Shown one piece after another: positions 12,068 through 22,413 of a stretch of 64,000 nucleotides of DNA. Location: NCBI GenBank assembly GCA_951802195.1, contig OX637632.1:920840-984839 (forward strand). Direction: 5' to 3'. This stretch comes from Tausonia pullulans. Its lineage: Eukaryota > Basidiomycota > Tremellomycetes > Cystofilobasidiales > Mrakiaceae. Numbering within the stretch: position 1 is the stretch's first letter; each line of letters opens with the position of its first letter. Below the pieces are notes generated by a model. That model was given only the letters and a program-made list of their open reading frames with translations, was not told where the DNA came from and ran no database searches. Position numbers and translations under genes: made by a program.

Positions 12068-14080
12068 ATGGGCTGTGCGAGCTCGACGCCTGACAAGGGC
12101 GAGCGGGATCGATCCTACGAGATTGACAAGCAGATCGAAGAGGACTCGCGCAAGTTCAAGAAGGAGTGCAAGATCCTTCTCCTTGGTGAGTCACTGCCTC
12201 TTAGTGAGGCTGACAGCATGGGTATAGGAGGGCTTGTGAGTGAGAGGGAGCAACAAGGCGGGGGCAGGGAGAGGGGAGAGTAAGGGCATAGAGAGAGAGA
12301 GGAGAGCCTCTCTTGTGCGAGGGTGTCACTGCCTGCTTCCACCGTTGGTTGATCCGCCCCGGCCCTTCTACCCATTCATCGCCCTTGGCCCTCCCTCCGT
12401 CGTCGCTGGGGGGAGGGTCCTGAGCTTGGGTCTGGTTGGAGAACTCGCTCTTTCTCTTCTGCAGACTGTCAATGCCCCTCTAGAGTGGAAGGAACGAGCG
12501 CGCTGATCCCAGAGTGGAGGGAACGAGCGCGCTGATCCTGCTCATCCAAGACAGCGCGGCCCGCCGCTCAGTCAATCTACGACTCGTTCTTCTTGACCCT
12601 TCAGGCTGACACCCTTCGTGCTCGCCTTTCCTCTCTGCTCGCGTCTAGGGTCCGGCGAGTCGGGCAAATCGACGATCGTCAAGCAGATGAAGATCATCCA
12701 CCAGAATGGCTACACGAAAGACGAGCTATTGCAGCATCGGCTAATCGTGTCAGTTCATCGTCCCCTCCCGCGTAGACCCCCCGCTCTCTCCTTCCTCCCC
12801 TTCTCCTTTCCCCGCGCTTCCCTGACCCTCTCCGCCGAGCATGGGCTGAATCTCCCCCGGCCCCGCCCGAATAGCTACAAGAATCTCGTCGACTCGGCCC
12901 AGGCAGTGGTCATGGCGTGCCGAAAGCTAGGGGTCGATCCCGAGGAGCCGACAAATAGAGTTCGTCGCTCTTCTTGTCAAGCTTAGAGACGTCAGATGCA
13001 CGGGAGGGAGGAACCTGGCACCTTCCTTGACCACCCATCGTGCACGCCAACTGATCCTCCTTCCTTGCCCATCTTGCTCCACGCACTCATAGGTATACGC
13101 TGATAAGATCCTTGACTATCGGATCGAGGCCGACCCGTCAGTCGTCCTCTCGTCTGAGATTGCAAACGCCATCGAGTCGCTCTGGCACGACCCTATCATC
13201 CCATCGGTCCTCGACCGGCAGAACGAGTTTTACCTCATGGACTCGGCACCATAGTGGGTTTGGGCCGCAGGAGAAGAAGATAAGAGGGAGAACCTGCGGC
13301 TAATCGACGCATCATTATGACCAGCTTCTTCGCCAACGTCCAGCGGATAGCTGAACCGGACTACACACCAGACGAAGCTGACGTCCTTCGGGCACGGACA
13401 AAGACAACCGGCATCAGCGAGACACGGTTCACCATGGGCCAGCTGAGCATACAGTGCGTCGTAGCTCATCGTCGTCGTCGCGCGCACATGTGTATGCATG
13501 TACTGATACAATAAACCCATCCGCCTTCCCCAGCATGTTTGACGTCGGCGGCCAGCGATCGGAACGCAAAAAGTGGATTCACTGCTTCGAAGCTGTCACG
13601 AGCATCATATATTGCGTTGCGCTCAGCGAGTATGATCAGGTCCTCCTCGAGGAGACTGGTCAGAACCGGATGCAGGAGTCGCTCGTCCTCTTCGAGTCCG
13701 TCATCAACTCTCGGTGGTTTGTTCGGAGTTCGGTGATCCTTTTCTTGAACAAAATCGACGTCTTCAAGGCCAAGCTGCCAAAAATCCCACTCGAGCGATT
13801 TTTCCCAGAGTACACGGGCGGGCCGGACATCAACAAGGCCGCCAAGTACATTCTGTGGCGGTTCACCCAGACGAATCGGGCTCGGTTGAGCGTCTATCCA
13901 CATCTGACACAAGCGACGGATACCTCGAACGTGAGGCGGCATCATTTTACGCGCACTCCTGACTTTCGACGGCGGCTGACAGCTAGTCCTCCTCCCTTTG
14001 CCGCTCAGATCCGACTAGTCTTTGCTGCTGTCAAGGAGACGATCCTCCAGAACGCATTGAGAGACTCGGGCATACTCTAA
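12068..14080 (+). CDS. Heterotrimeric G-protein alpha subunit
   Basis: Seven exons: 12068-12185, 12649-12748, 12875-12959, 13093-13253, 13325-13453, 13534-13930, 14009-14080; 1062 nt, 353 aa, the standard Gα length. The N-terminus MGCASS carries the Gly2 myristoylation and Cys3 palmitoylation signals for plasma-membrane anchoring. G1 P-loop GSGESGKST lies at ~40-48 (most Gα have GAGESGKS). Switch I has R179 in RTKTTG. Switch II is DVGGQ with catalytic Q205. G4 is NKID. The C-terminus is RDSGIL, so there is no cysteine at -4 and pertussis-type ADP-ribosylation is not expected. A C-terminal SGIL fits the fungal group III Gα that feed cAMP-PKA signalling (Cryptococcus Gpa1, Ustilago Gpa3); that subgroup call is from memory and moderate. 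Intron 1 is long (463 nt) and carries a small tandem duplication. Other introns are 70-130 nt. Confidence 0.92.
12482..12539 (+). repeat. 29-bp tandem duplication inside Gα intron 1
   Basis: Two adjacent copies (12482-12510 and 12511-12539) that differ at one or two positions, each containing the GAACGAGCGCGCTGATCC core. They lie in the first intron of the Gα gene and may partly explain its unusual length. No function is visible. Confidence 0.8.
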
Positions 14081-15265
14081 GCCACTCTCGCCCACATGTC
14101 TCCCCCTCTCCTTCCTAGTCCGCTTTGTCTCGTACTCGGCCGCCTCCTCCCCATCGGGCGACAATCTCAATCTCTCGACATTTTCATCACGCACATACCC
14201 ACTTTGTTCCTTCATCCCCAGCTTCCGCTACACCCACCCTTCTGCTTTGTTCAACTATCACCTCGACGCGCAGGGGCCGCATTCACCTCCCATCAACTTA
14301 CTCGCTCGGCCGAAACTCCTCTTTCTCGACCCTGGGCGCTCACCCTATTCAGGCCTTCTTCTCATCGCTCGGCGACCGACACGGTACCCCGAAGACAGAG
14401 CGGAGAAGACGCAGACGGGCCTCGCACCCCCATCCTTTTTAGCGCTTTGCTTCACAGGCGCATGCGACGGCTTCGAATGCTCCATCGCCTTATCTGGATC
14501 GGTCGGTCAGACTTTTGCTCCTCTTCTGCCAGCGCAGCCGAAAGGCTACCGGGGAGGAAAGTCGAAAGAACGCGGACCAGATCGCCGATCTTGGGATATG
14601 TGGAACTGCTTGCTTTGTGCTCTCAAGCCACACACCATCTGCACGACCCTTCAAGTCCATCATCACCGTCGCTGCCGCCGCAGCAATCCTGCCTCAGATG
14701 ACTAGCATCTTTCCCCTTTTCACTCTCTGTCTGGATGCGGATTTCCGCCTCCCCACTCCCCGGCCGCCTTCCGGCTGGCCCTTGTGGCTGTCGACGCGCT
14801 GAAGTTCAAGGAGCGCAATCCAGATCATGCCGTTTCACCGTCTCTCTCCCTCCTCTTTCCCATGCTTGCACTAGTTTATCCTTCCTCCCTCCCCTGCGCC
14901 TCTGTCCGCCCGTCCGTCCGTTTGCTCTCCGGCCTATTCTTCCTCTTCCTCTGTCTTTCTTCACTCATCGCTATCATGGTATTCTTGTTTTCCCTCTCAC
15001 ACTCTCTCTCATTCTCTGGATATGTTTCGCCCTTTACTTCTTTTCTTGGGGACCTCGCTCACCTTTCTCTCTCCTCTGCTTTGTTCTTACTTCCGTTCGA
15101 ACCCCGGGCAGAATGTCCATGCTTTCCCACGATTCGCCTTTTCGAAAGATGAACCACCTGACCGACCGCGCGGCAGTCCCTGAACGCTGACCAAGCCAGT
15201 ACCGAAGGAGGGCTATTTATTACTAATGGACGTTTCGCAACCGACATTCACCACCTACCCGTAGA
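14081..15265. other. Convergent intergenic region Gα / SLP1
   Basis: About 1.2 kb between two genes that end toward each other, so it should hold both 3' UTRs and terminators. Plus-strand sequence is C/T-rich throughout. Apparent ORFs are low-complexity and match no family I recognise. No RNA gene seen. Confidence 0.4.
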
Positions 15266-16012
15266 CTAGATCCACCCACCGCCATCCGGCTCGCTCTTCC
15301 TCGCCGCTGCCGACGCCCTCTTCCAGCTCGCCGATCTCCTCGGCGGACGAGCGAGGACCCAGGGCTCGTCTCCGCCCCCGCCTCCTGCTGAGGTGGGATC
15401 CGGTGCGTCGTCCTCGCGTGAGGAGGAGGGCGTGGCGCTGCGATGGCGTTGTCTCCCTGTGGTGCTGGTGGTGGGGGACGCACGCGTGGGGGAGTAGTGG
15501 TCGTCGGATAAATCACCGGGTGCCGTGACACCGGCAGCGTCGTCGACCGAGGGAGGGGCGGTCGACGTCGTCGCTGGTGGGAGGTCCGAGAAGTTGACGA
15601 CGGACTGCCGTCGGGGTGCCGCTGGCGACGAAAGCGAGTCCGACTCGACGTCCGTCGCCTGGAATTGGGGTGGGGGCTGCAGGGATGAGAGATGCATCCT
15701 CATGGGCCGGCTTGGGTGGTTGTCGTCGCCCCCCCCAAACAGTCCGCCGCTGTCGGACTCATCCTCTGTGGCGGTCGTGCCCCAATCGCCGCCCCCATCG
15801 GTGGTGCTCTCGTCGTAGCAGTCTGAGGAGGCGTCGGCGGACCATTCGTCCGTGTTGTCGGCGTCGAGGGACGAGAGGAGCTCCTTGATTTTGGATGACG
15901 AAGCTAGGGCAGGGTCGTTGGTGAGGACGGTGGTGCTGGGATGGGGGGATGGGACGAGGTTGGGGAGATGACCTAGAGGATTGAGCGAGAATGTCAGGTC
16001 TGCGGGATCGAG

Positions 16013-16043
<31 letters not shown>

Positions 16044-19000
16044 AGCGACGCACTCGTCGAACCAAATCGTCTCGTTGGAGTCGATTCCCCTCCGCTTACG
16101 CCTTCACCAACCAGGGCAGCTCTTTGGAGAGGCCCTCCGTTCCCCCCTCCCATACTACCCCCCACAGGAGTCGCCGCCGTCGTCGTCATCGCCGCCGCCA
16201 CTCTCCCAGCGGAGATCCTCCTCCCTTGCTCCATGGCATGTAGATGCGCGGACCTCGCTGCCGTCCGACTCGACCTGCTCGGCGTCAGCCCTTGTGATGC
16301 CGAGATCCCGCTCGTCGGAAGGAGGAGCGAGAGCGCGCGCTTGGAGATCGGGGACGAGCGCTCGCCGAATTCCCCTGGAGGGGCGGCGGAGGTGGTGGTG
16401 GAGGAGGAGGAGGAGAGATGGCGGAGTCGAGCACTGGCAGCGGTGGTGCTGTTGTTGTTGTTGCTCGTGCGGAAGAAGGTGAGCGTGGAGGCGGACGGGG
16501 GCGTCGCGGATGCTGAAGCGAAGCCGCGAGAAGGAGCCGGGTGGTGGACTTGATGGTAGTGCGGGGAGGCGAAGCCTGGGGAAGAGGGTCTCGATCCTCC
16601 GCCGCCAGAATGACGCAGCAGAGGGGGTGCTGCGCGATGGACACTCGAGCTAGCAGTGCCGCCTGAGTGCCCGATGGATGACGACAAGCGATGGTGGTGG
16701 TGCGCCGCTGAGCGGGCACTGCTGCGCTTCTCTTGGGACTGATGATGGAGCGACGTCACCGATGCGGCGGCCTTGCGAGCAACTCGCTCGGGGAGAGCAG
16801 CGGCCGCTAGGTCCGAGGGGCCGAGACGGATCGCGAAGAAGCATCCCAGGATGGTGAGCTGAGAGCAAGATGACCGGCAACCGGGATCAGCCTCACCGCA
16901 ATCTCGACAAAGGGTGGGTGACGAGCGACGTACCAGGAGGATAAGCGCACAGCCCAGCAGCCTCCGATGAAGGACGACCTCCTTATCCAACGCTCTCAAG
17001 AGCCTTACCAACTCGTCCCTCTCCCTTTCGAGCGGCTCCAGCCTCGCCAATTCCAACTCCCTCCTCGCAGCCCTCACCTGCCTAGTTAACAGCGATCTTG
17101 CCCTCTCCCTCTCCTCATCTCTCTCTCTCCTCACCTCGGCCTCCCACGCGAGTCGGGCTTGGAGAGCCGCACGGGACTGCTGAAGGAGCGAGGCACGGAG
17201 GAGCGCCGACTGAGCTTCGACGTACCCTGTGGTGAGGGCGTGAGACCGCTCGAGGGAGGTGAGCCGGCGGACGATGAAGGCGTAGATGGATTCGCCGGAT
17301 TCGGAGAAGGAGGGGGATGGCGAAGAAGAAGCAGACGAGGAAGAGGACGAGGGGGAGGAAGAGGAGGAAGGTGGGATGGGAGGTGGTGGAGGTGGCGGAA
17401 CGGGGGGTCGAGGAGGCGGCGCTTGAGAGCGAGAATTTGAGGCAGGGGATAGAGAGGAGGAAGTAGATGTAGAAGTCGAAGAAGGAGAGGAACTAGGGGA
17501 TACAAATGAGGTTGAAGCAGATGTGATCGAAGTGGAGGCCATCGAGAAGAGAGAAGAAGCCGTGTCGCCGATAGGCGAGGAGGCAGCTGCGGCCGAGATT
17601 TTGGGGCTGGCGAGGGTCGTCGGCTCCTGAGCCGGGGGAATGATCTCTGGGGAGGAGGCGGAGGAGGAAGAGGTAGAGAAAGATGGGGTGGAAGAGCCAG
17701 AGAAGGGAGGGGTAGTGGGTGCCGGCGAGGCCATAGAAGCAGGAGGACCGCCGCCTCCCAACAACGTCGAGGCCGTTTCGGCCGGAGGTTGGGACGCTGA
17801 AGCCGTGGGTGACGGGGAGACCGTCCAAGCAGATGGCAAGGTGGCGCCTGCGTTCGTGCCATCCTCGAAGAGATGGTTCGAAGCCGAGGCCCGAGGCGGC
17901 TGAGGAGAAGAGCTGCTCGAGCCTTTGACGTGGGTAGCCACCGTCTCCTCCAAACCAGGCTGTCCAGACATCCCTTCCTCAGCTTTCTCGTCTTCCAGCT
18001 CGTCCTCACCTCCTTGAAATTCCCCCTGGGCGTACTCGTCGAAGCGCTCCGCTTTGGGAAGAGGCACCACGGGCAATCCCCCAAAGCCGCCGCTTCGAGT
18101 CTGGTTCCCCAGCAGAAGCGCCGCCGCGAGCGTTGCAGCCTCGAAGGACCCGCCCGACCGGAGAGCCGCCGCGGCAGCAGCAGCCGCGATAGCAGCAGCG
18201 GCGTTATTACCAGGACGAGAGAGATCCGACGACGACGACGCCGAAGCAGCAGCACCAGCGGCAGCCGCCGCTGAGGCATGGTTCTCCTGATACTGCTGCG
18301 CCTGCTGCAGCTCGTAGCGGTAGGCCTCCATCTGATTTAGGCCGTAGATGCGGACGAGGCTGACGGGGCAGTAGTACTCGGCGCCATAGTGGCCGACGAA
18401 GTCAAGGCGGAGGTAGCGATGGAAGGCTGTCGGGGTGGAAAATTTGAAAGTCTGAGGAAACGAGGATGTCAGTATGTCGTCTGGAGGAGAGGGGGGGGGG
18501 GGGGGGGGGGGAGGAGAAAGAGAGACAAAGCAGCTCACCTGCATGCCTCGGATGTTCTCCATCCGGAACCTCGCCAGATCCCGCCAGCCGTCCTCGTCCT
18601 CCCTAGGCTCGTCCCCCGCACGAACGCGGACCTCGCGGACGATGGAGCTGAAGAACTCAAAGTTACCGACCTCGAGAGTATCGATTCGGATCTCATCGCA
18701 GAGCTCGATGACGACGTAGTGGCCCGCCGAGGCGCAGGGCGTAAGCATGTACCGGTCGCGGGACTTGTGGAGGAGCGCCGAGGGCGACTTGGACTGTTTG
18801 CTCGAGTGGTGGACGCGCGCCGAGCAGTCGAGCGAGGCGTAGTTGAAGCGATGCGAGGAAGACGAGGCCTTGGACGAGTTGGACGAACTCGATGCATTGG
18901 ACGAACTCGACGACGCGGAACTCTTGGCGTTGGCTTCCAAGGGCGGAGAGGACGACGGGTCATCGGTCGACAAGAACGAGGACGACGAAGAGGAGCCATC

Positions 19001-19660
19001 CTCTTCTCCTGCAGCGGTTCCAACGCCGTCCGCGCCATCTCCTTCAGTGTCCGAGGACGAGTTGGGCTCCCCTCCGCCAGACTCGGACGGCGCTCCAGGG
19101 TCAGACCGCCGCCTGACAGAAGGATCCGACGTTGAAGACGCGTCGCGGTCGGCGTTGCGCCCGCCGTTCGACGAGGCCTGATCCGGACCATGCTGATGCT
19201 GCTCTCGAACGGCCTCGAGCTGCAGCTGGACCGCCTTCCACTGCTCGAACGACAAGAAGGGCTCCGGCTGGGGAATCCCTACGGGGGAATGGCCGCCGCC
19301 GAGTAAGACGTCGTCCGTCGAAGGAGGCAGCAGCAGCGAAGACGAGACGATGTCGATCGGGGATCGCCGCTTCTGGGTTTCGTCGTGGTTTGCGCTGGTC
19401 GGAGGAGGCACTACGGCCCCCTGGGGCTTGCCCCCTGATGTCCCTGGTGCCAGCAGCTCTCTACAGCCTGCTGTGCGAAGACCAGGCCGAGCGAGCAGCC
19501 GGAGCGCCCGGAATGGGTCGAAGGGCGAGGTGTTGGGCGGCCTCCGGGCGGGGATGTCTCCGGGCTGAGGGCGGTGGGTGAAGGACGAAGGGGCGGGGGC
19601 ATCGGCGACGGCGCTCGGAAGCACGAGGTAGAGGAGGTAGAGGAGCGGGAGGCAATACAT
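15266..19660 (-). CDS. SLP1: SLP1-type SUN-domain ER membrane protein
   Basis: Exons in transcript order: 19660-18539, 18451-16934, 16858-16054, 15972-15266; 1383 aa. The start at 19660 gives a signal peptide (MYCLPLLYLLYLVLPSAVAD). Then come the family motif FLSFEQWK, a Ser/Thr-rich linker, the SUN-like domain (~271-412; NYASLDCSARV, DRYMLTPCA, VVIELCDEIRIDTLEV, NFEFFSSIVREVRV, RLDFVGHYGAEYYCPVSLVR), a long Pro/Ser linker, a coiled coil (~770-870) and one transmembrane helix (~871-892) split by intron 2. The Ser-rich tail follows. Yeast Slp1 and plant Osteopotentia act in ER membrane protein folding and quality control, with the SUN domain in the lumen. All three introns are multiples of three without stops, so the unspliced frame stays open. 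For intron 3 an alternative acceptor would restart at 15999; 15972 is preferred because a CTGAC branch site precedes it. Confidence 0.87.
16013..16040 (+). repeat. Poly(A) tract, (A)28, inside SLP1 intron 3
   Basis: An uninterrupted run of 28 A on the plus strand, so poly(T) in the transcript, between donor and acceptor of the third SLP1 intron. It could act as an extreme polypyrimidine tract. If the intron were retained it would encode a run of phenylalanines. Confidence 0.85.
18491..18511 (+). repeat. Homopolymer tract (G)21 inside SLP1 intron 1
   Basis: A run of about 21 G on the plus strand (C in the transcript) within the 87-nt first intron of the SUN-domain gene. It serves as the pyrimidine-rich stretch upstream of the acceptor. 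Retention would add a polyproline run. Confidence 0.85.
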
Positions 19661-20349
19661 GAGCGTGGGGGGGGGGGGAGGGGAACGTCCCCTGGGGTAG
19701 GGGAAGAGGCGAGAAGGCGGGCAAGAGAAGGACGAAAGATGGCGTGGAGATAGTGTCGAGACGAAGTGAGCTGGCGTCAAAAGGGGATCCCCCCCTGCTC
19801 CGTGCGCACACACACTCCGCCAGGCACAGACGAGATCGCACCAAGCCCTTGGCATGTCGCCGCCAGCCATGGCACTGCAGCCTGCCCAAGACTCTGGGGA
19901 TATGGCTATCCAGAGCGTCAGGCTGCTGCCCGGTGGCGATGGGCGTGGACTCGCCTGCGGGTGCTTCAGCCCACCCTGAGACGCGGCCGATGCGACGGGC
20001 GACCGGAAGATTATGTATGGACCCACCCGCCCGGTGTCTGGCCAGCCCCCGCCGATGCATGGCATCTCTCTGGGGACCGTGTGCAGCCGTGTCTGTGCCT
20101 GCGTAGCCCCGGACCTGAGTCTGTGCCGGGCGAATGAGCATCCCTGTCGCGTGCTGGCCGTCTGCGCAGGGTCCTTGAGGGCCGGCTCCTCTCAACAGCG
20201 CTGGGCTCGCGTCGCCCGGCGTCGTCTCCCTCGCCCTTCTCTCGACCATCAGCCGACGTCTCTCCGTCCTCCCCCCCTCTCCCCCTCCGACCCCTGCCTG
20301 CTCCGACGTGCCGGCCCTCACCACCTCAGCACCCTCACTCTCCCTTATA
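19661..20349. promoter_or_regulatory. Divergent promoter region SLP1 / RAS1
   Basis: About 690 bases between the divergent start codons of the SUN-domain gene and RAS1. The long minus-strand frame upstream of 19660 continues open to 20065, but it lacks conserved sequence and would bury the signal peptide, so it is read as 5' UTR. A TTATAA occurs immediately before the proposed RAS1 ATG, too close to be a TATA box. Confidence 0.4.
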
Positions 20350-22413
20350 ATGAACGGCCAGGCAAACAAGGCCCGTCCGAGCGCGCCGCGCCCTCGCTCC
20401 CTCCCCCGCCCATTCACCGCTGACTCCCCGCCCGGTCCCTCCCCGTCGCTCCGCCGCCCCCCACCTCGCCCGCCGTCGTGCTGCGTGCACGCCCTCAGGC
20501 GACCTTCTTGCGCGAGTACAAGCTTGTCGTCGTCGGTGGTGGAGGTCCGTCCCTGCCTCCCTCCCTCTCCTCGTCCCGGGGACGGGCGCCCAGAGAGAGA
20601 GCGCCGTGCCGGGTCTCGCTCGCGCAGGGCCCCCCCCGCCCCCCTCTCGCGTTCGCTCTCGCGCTCGTCGTTCATCGGCTGAATCCCCTGTCGAACCTGC
20701 CCTTCACTCTCGCGCACCCTTGCCTCGCCAGGTGTCGGAAAGTCGGCCCTCAGTCAGTCCCTTCTCTCTCTCCTCAGGAGCCCGCCCGTGGGCCTCGGCC
20801 GGCTTGGACCTGACGCGTGCGAACTCTCGTCCTCTCCCCCTTGCCGAACGGACCCTGTTGTGCGATCGTCTGTCTCTCAGCGATCCAGTTCATCCAGTCG
20901 CACTTCGTCGACGAGTACGACCCGACGATCGAGGACTCTTACCGCAAGCAGTGCACCGTCGACGACGAGGTTGTCCTCCTCGATGTCCTCGACACGGCCG
21001 GACAGGAGGAGTACGGGTTAGTTCGGTGCTCCCCTTTCCCCACCCTCCCCCCCCCCCCCCCCCCCCCCTGTTCTCTTTCTCCCTGCGACACGCCAAGGAC
21101 GACGACACGCGAACGTGGATCGTCGTCAAGGTCTCTCGCATCTGGACCTGCTCCTGACGAGCGAGGGCGAGCGAGCAAGCCCCGGAGGGTTCGGGGTCGG
21201 TCGAGGCGAGAGGGAAGCCAGCTTGGACACGGCGCCAGCCTGGCTGGCGCATGCATCATGCATCGTCGTGCGCGCGGCATTCTCACTCGGCCATGGTCCC
21301 AGACCCTCCATACCCCGCCTGTCGCCCTTTCTTCACCCGGCCGCCCGTCGTCCATCTCCCCCTTCTTCTGAGCGCTTTCGCTCGGCATTCTCCGAGCGGC
21401 CGTCTTGGATGGAGCAGGCTGTCCAAGGGCATCGCAGGAAGCTCGTCTCCTTTGTGTTTGCTGAAACTACCCGGATCCGGGGGAAACCACTTTTCCCCTG
21501 TCGCCTTCGATACGTTTTGCGCGTGCTGTGCTCAAAATATACACACCTGTTATCATCAATCTCCCTCCCCCTCACCCTTCCCGACTCCTGCCTTCCCCCC
21601 CCCCCACACACACACACGCATTCACACACACATGCACACATTCACACATTCACGTTCATGAACTCTCTCGTGTCCACGTTCTGGCTATGTACTGACGTTC
21701 TCACTACCGCTCTCTGCTACTCGTCTTCAGAGCCATGCGCGAGCAGTGAGTGACACACCCTCCCTTCCTCTCCACCCTTGTCCACCTGCTCGCCTGCTCA
21801 CACATTCCTCTCCTAGGTACATGCGGACAGGCGAAGGCTTCCTCCTTGTTTACTCCATCACGTCGCGTAACTCGTTTGAGGAGATTTCGCAGTTCCACCA
21901 GCAGATCCTCCGCGTCAAGGACCGGGACTCGTTCCCTGTCCTCGTCGTCGCTAACAAGTGCGACCTCGAGTATGAACGCCAGGTTGGAGTTCATGGTGAG
22001 TTCTCTCCTTAGACCCAGCCATAGACCATATCGATGGCCCCAGATGGCTGACCTCTTGGGGCTACACTCGCAGAGGGTCGCGATCTCGCCCACCACTTTG
22101 GCACCACCTGCATCGAGACCTCGGCCAAGCACCGACTCAACGTCGATGAAGCCTTCTACGGACTCGTCCGCAACATCCGGCGGTTCAACCGGGTCCGTGC
22201 TTGCTGCGGCATTGACCACCTCGCGCCCTTTCCCCCTCCTTTCACTGACCCGCTTCCCTTGGTTCTCTTTTCCAGGAGCAGAACCCTGTGACTCCCGCAC
22301 ACGCCGAGGCAGCCGCCCAGGGTGGAGGAGCCGTTGGAGGCGGGGGAGGCCACGTCCCGCTCCGACAGGACTCGCATGGCGGAGGATGCTGCTCTGGTTG
22401 CGTCATCCTTTAA
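20350..22413 (+). CDS. RAS1: Ras small GTPase
   Basis: Eight exons: 20350-20361, 20499-20544, 20732-20752, 20881-21016, 21731-21745, 21817-21995, 22074-22192, 22276-22413; 666 nt, 221 aa. Motifs: effector-proximal [20 protein letters not shown] (P-loop glycines G19/G20 equal to Ras 12/13), Switch [19 protein letters not shown] (Q68 equals Ras Q61), NKCD, ETSAK, and CAAX box CVIL with palmitoylatable Cys214/215 just before it. The protein is a plasma-membrane switch for morphogenesis, mating and cAMP/MAPK signalling. All catalytic residues look wild type. Exon 1 is the least certain part. The MNGQ start needs a GC-AG intron (donor GCAAAC at 20362), but it gives the expected short N-terminus and correct phase. 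The intron between exons 4 and 5 is 714 nt with poly(C) and CA repeats. Exons 3 and 5 are only 21 and 15 nt. Confidence 0.9.
21047..21068 (+). repeat. Poly(C) tract, (C)22, inside RAS1 intron 4
   Basis: A cytosine run about 30 bases after the donor of the 714-nt RAS1 intron. A CA-rich stretch (about 21602-21650) lies further along the same intron. Both are simple-sequence repeats likely to vary in length between strains. Confidence 0.8.

Noticed and set aside
15266-20065. Single-exon 1599-codon minus-strand gene
   Set aside because: The frame is open only because three introns are 3n and stop-free. They have good donors and acceptors, and contain poly(C), poly(T) and a split transmembrane helix. 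The stretch upstream of 19660 would bury the signal peptide.
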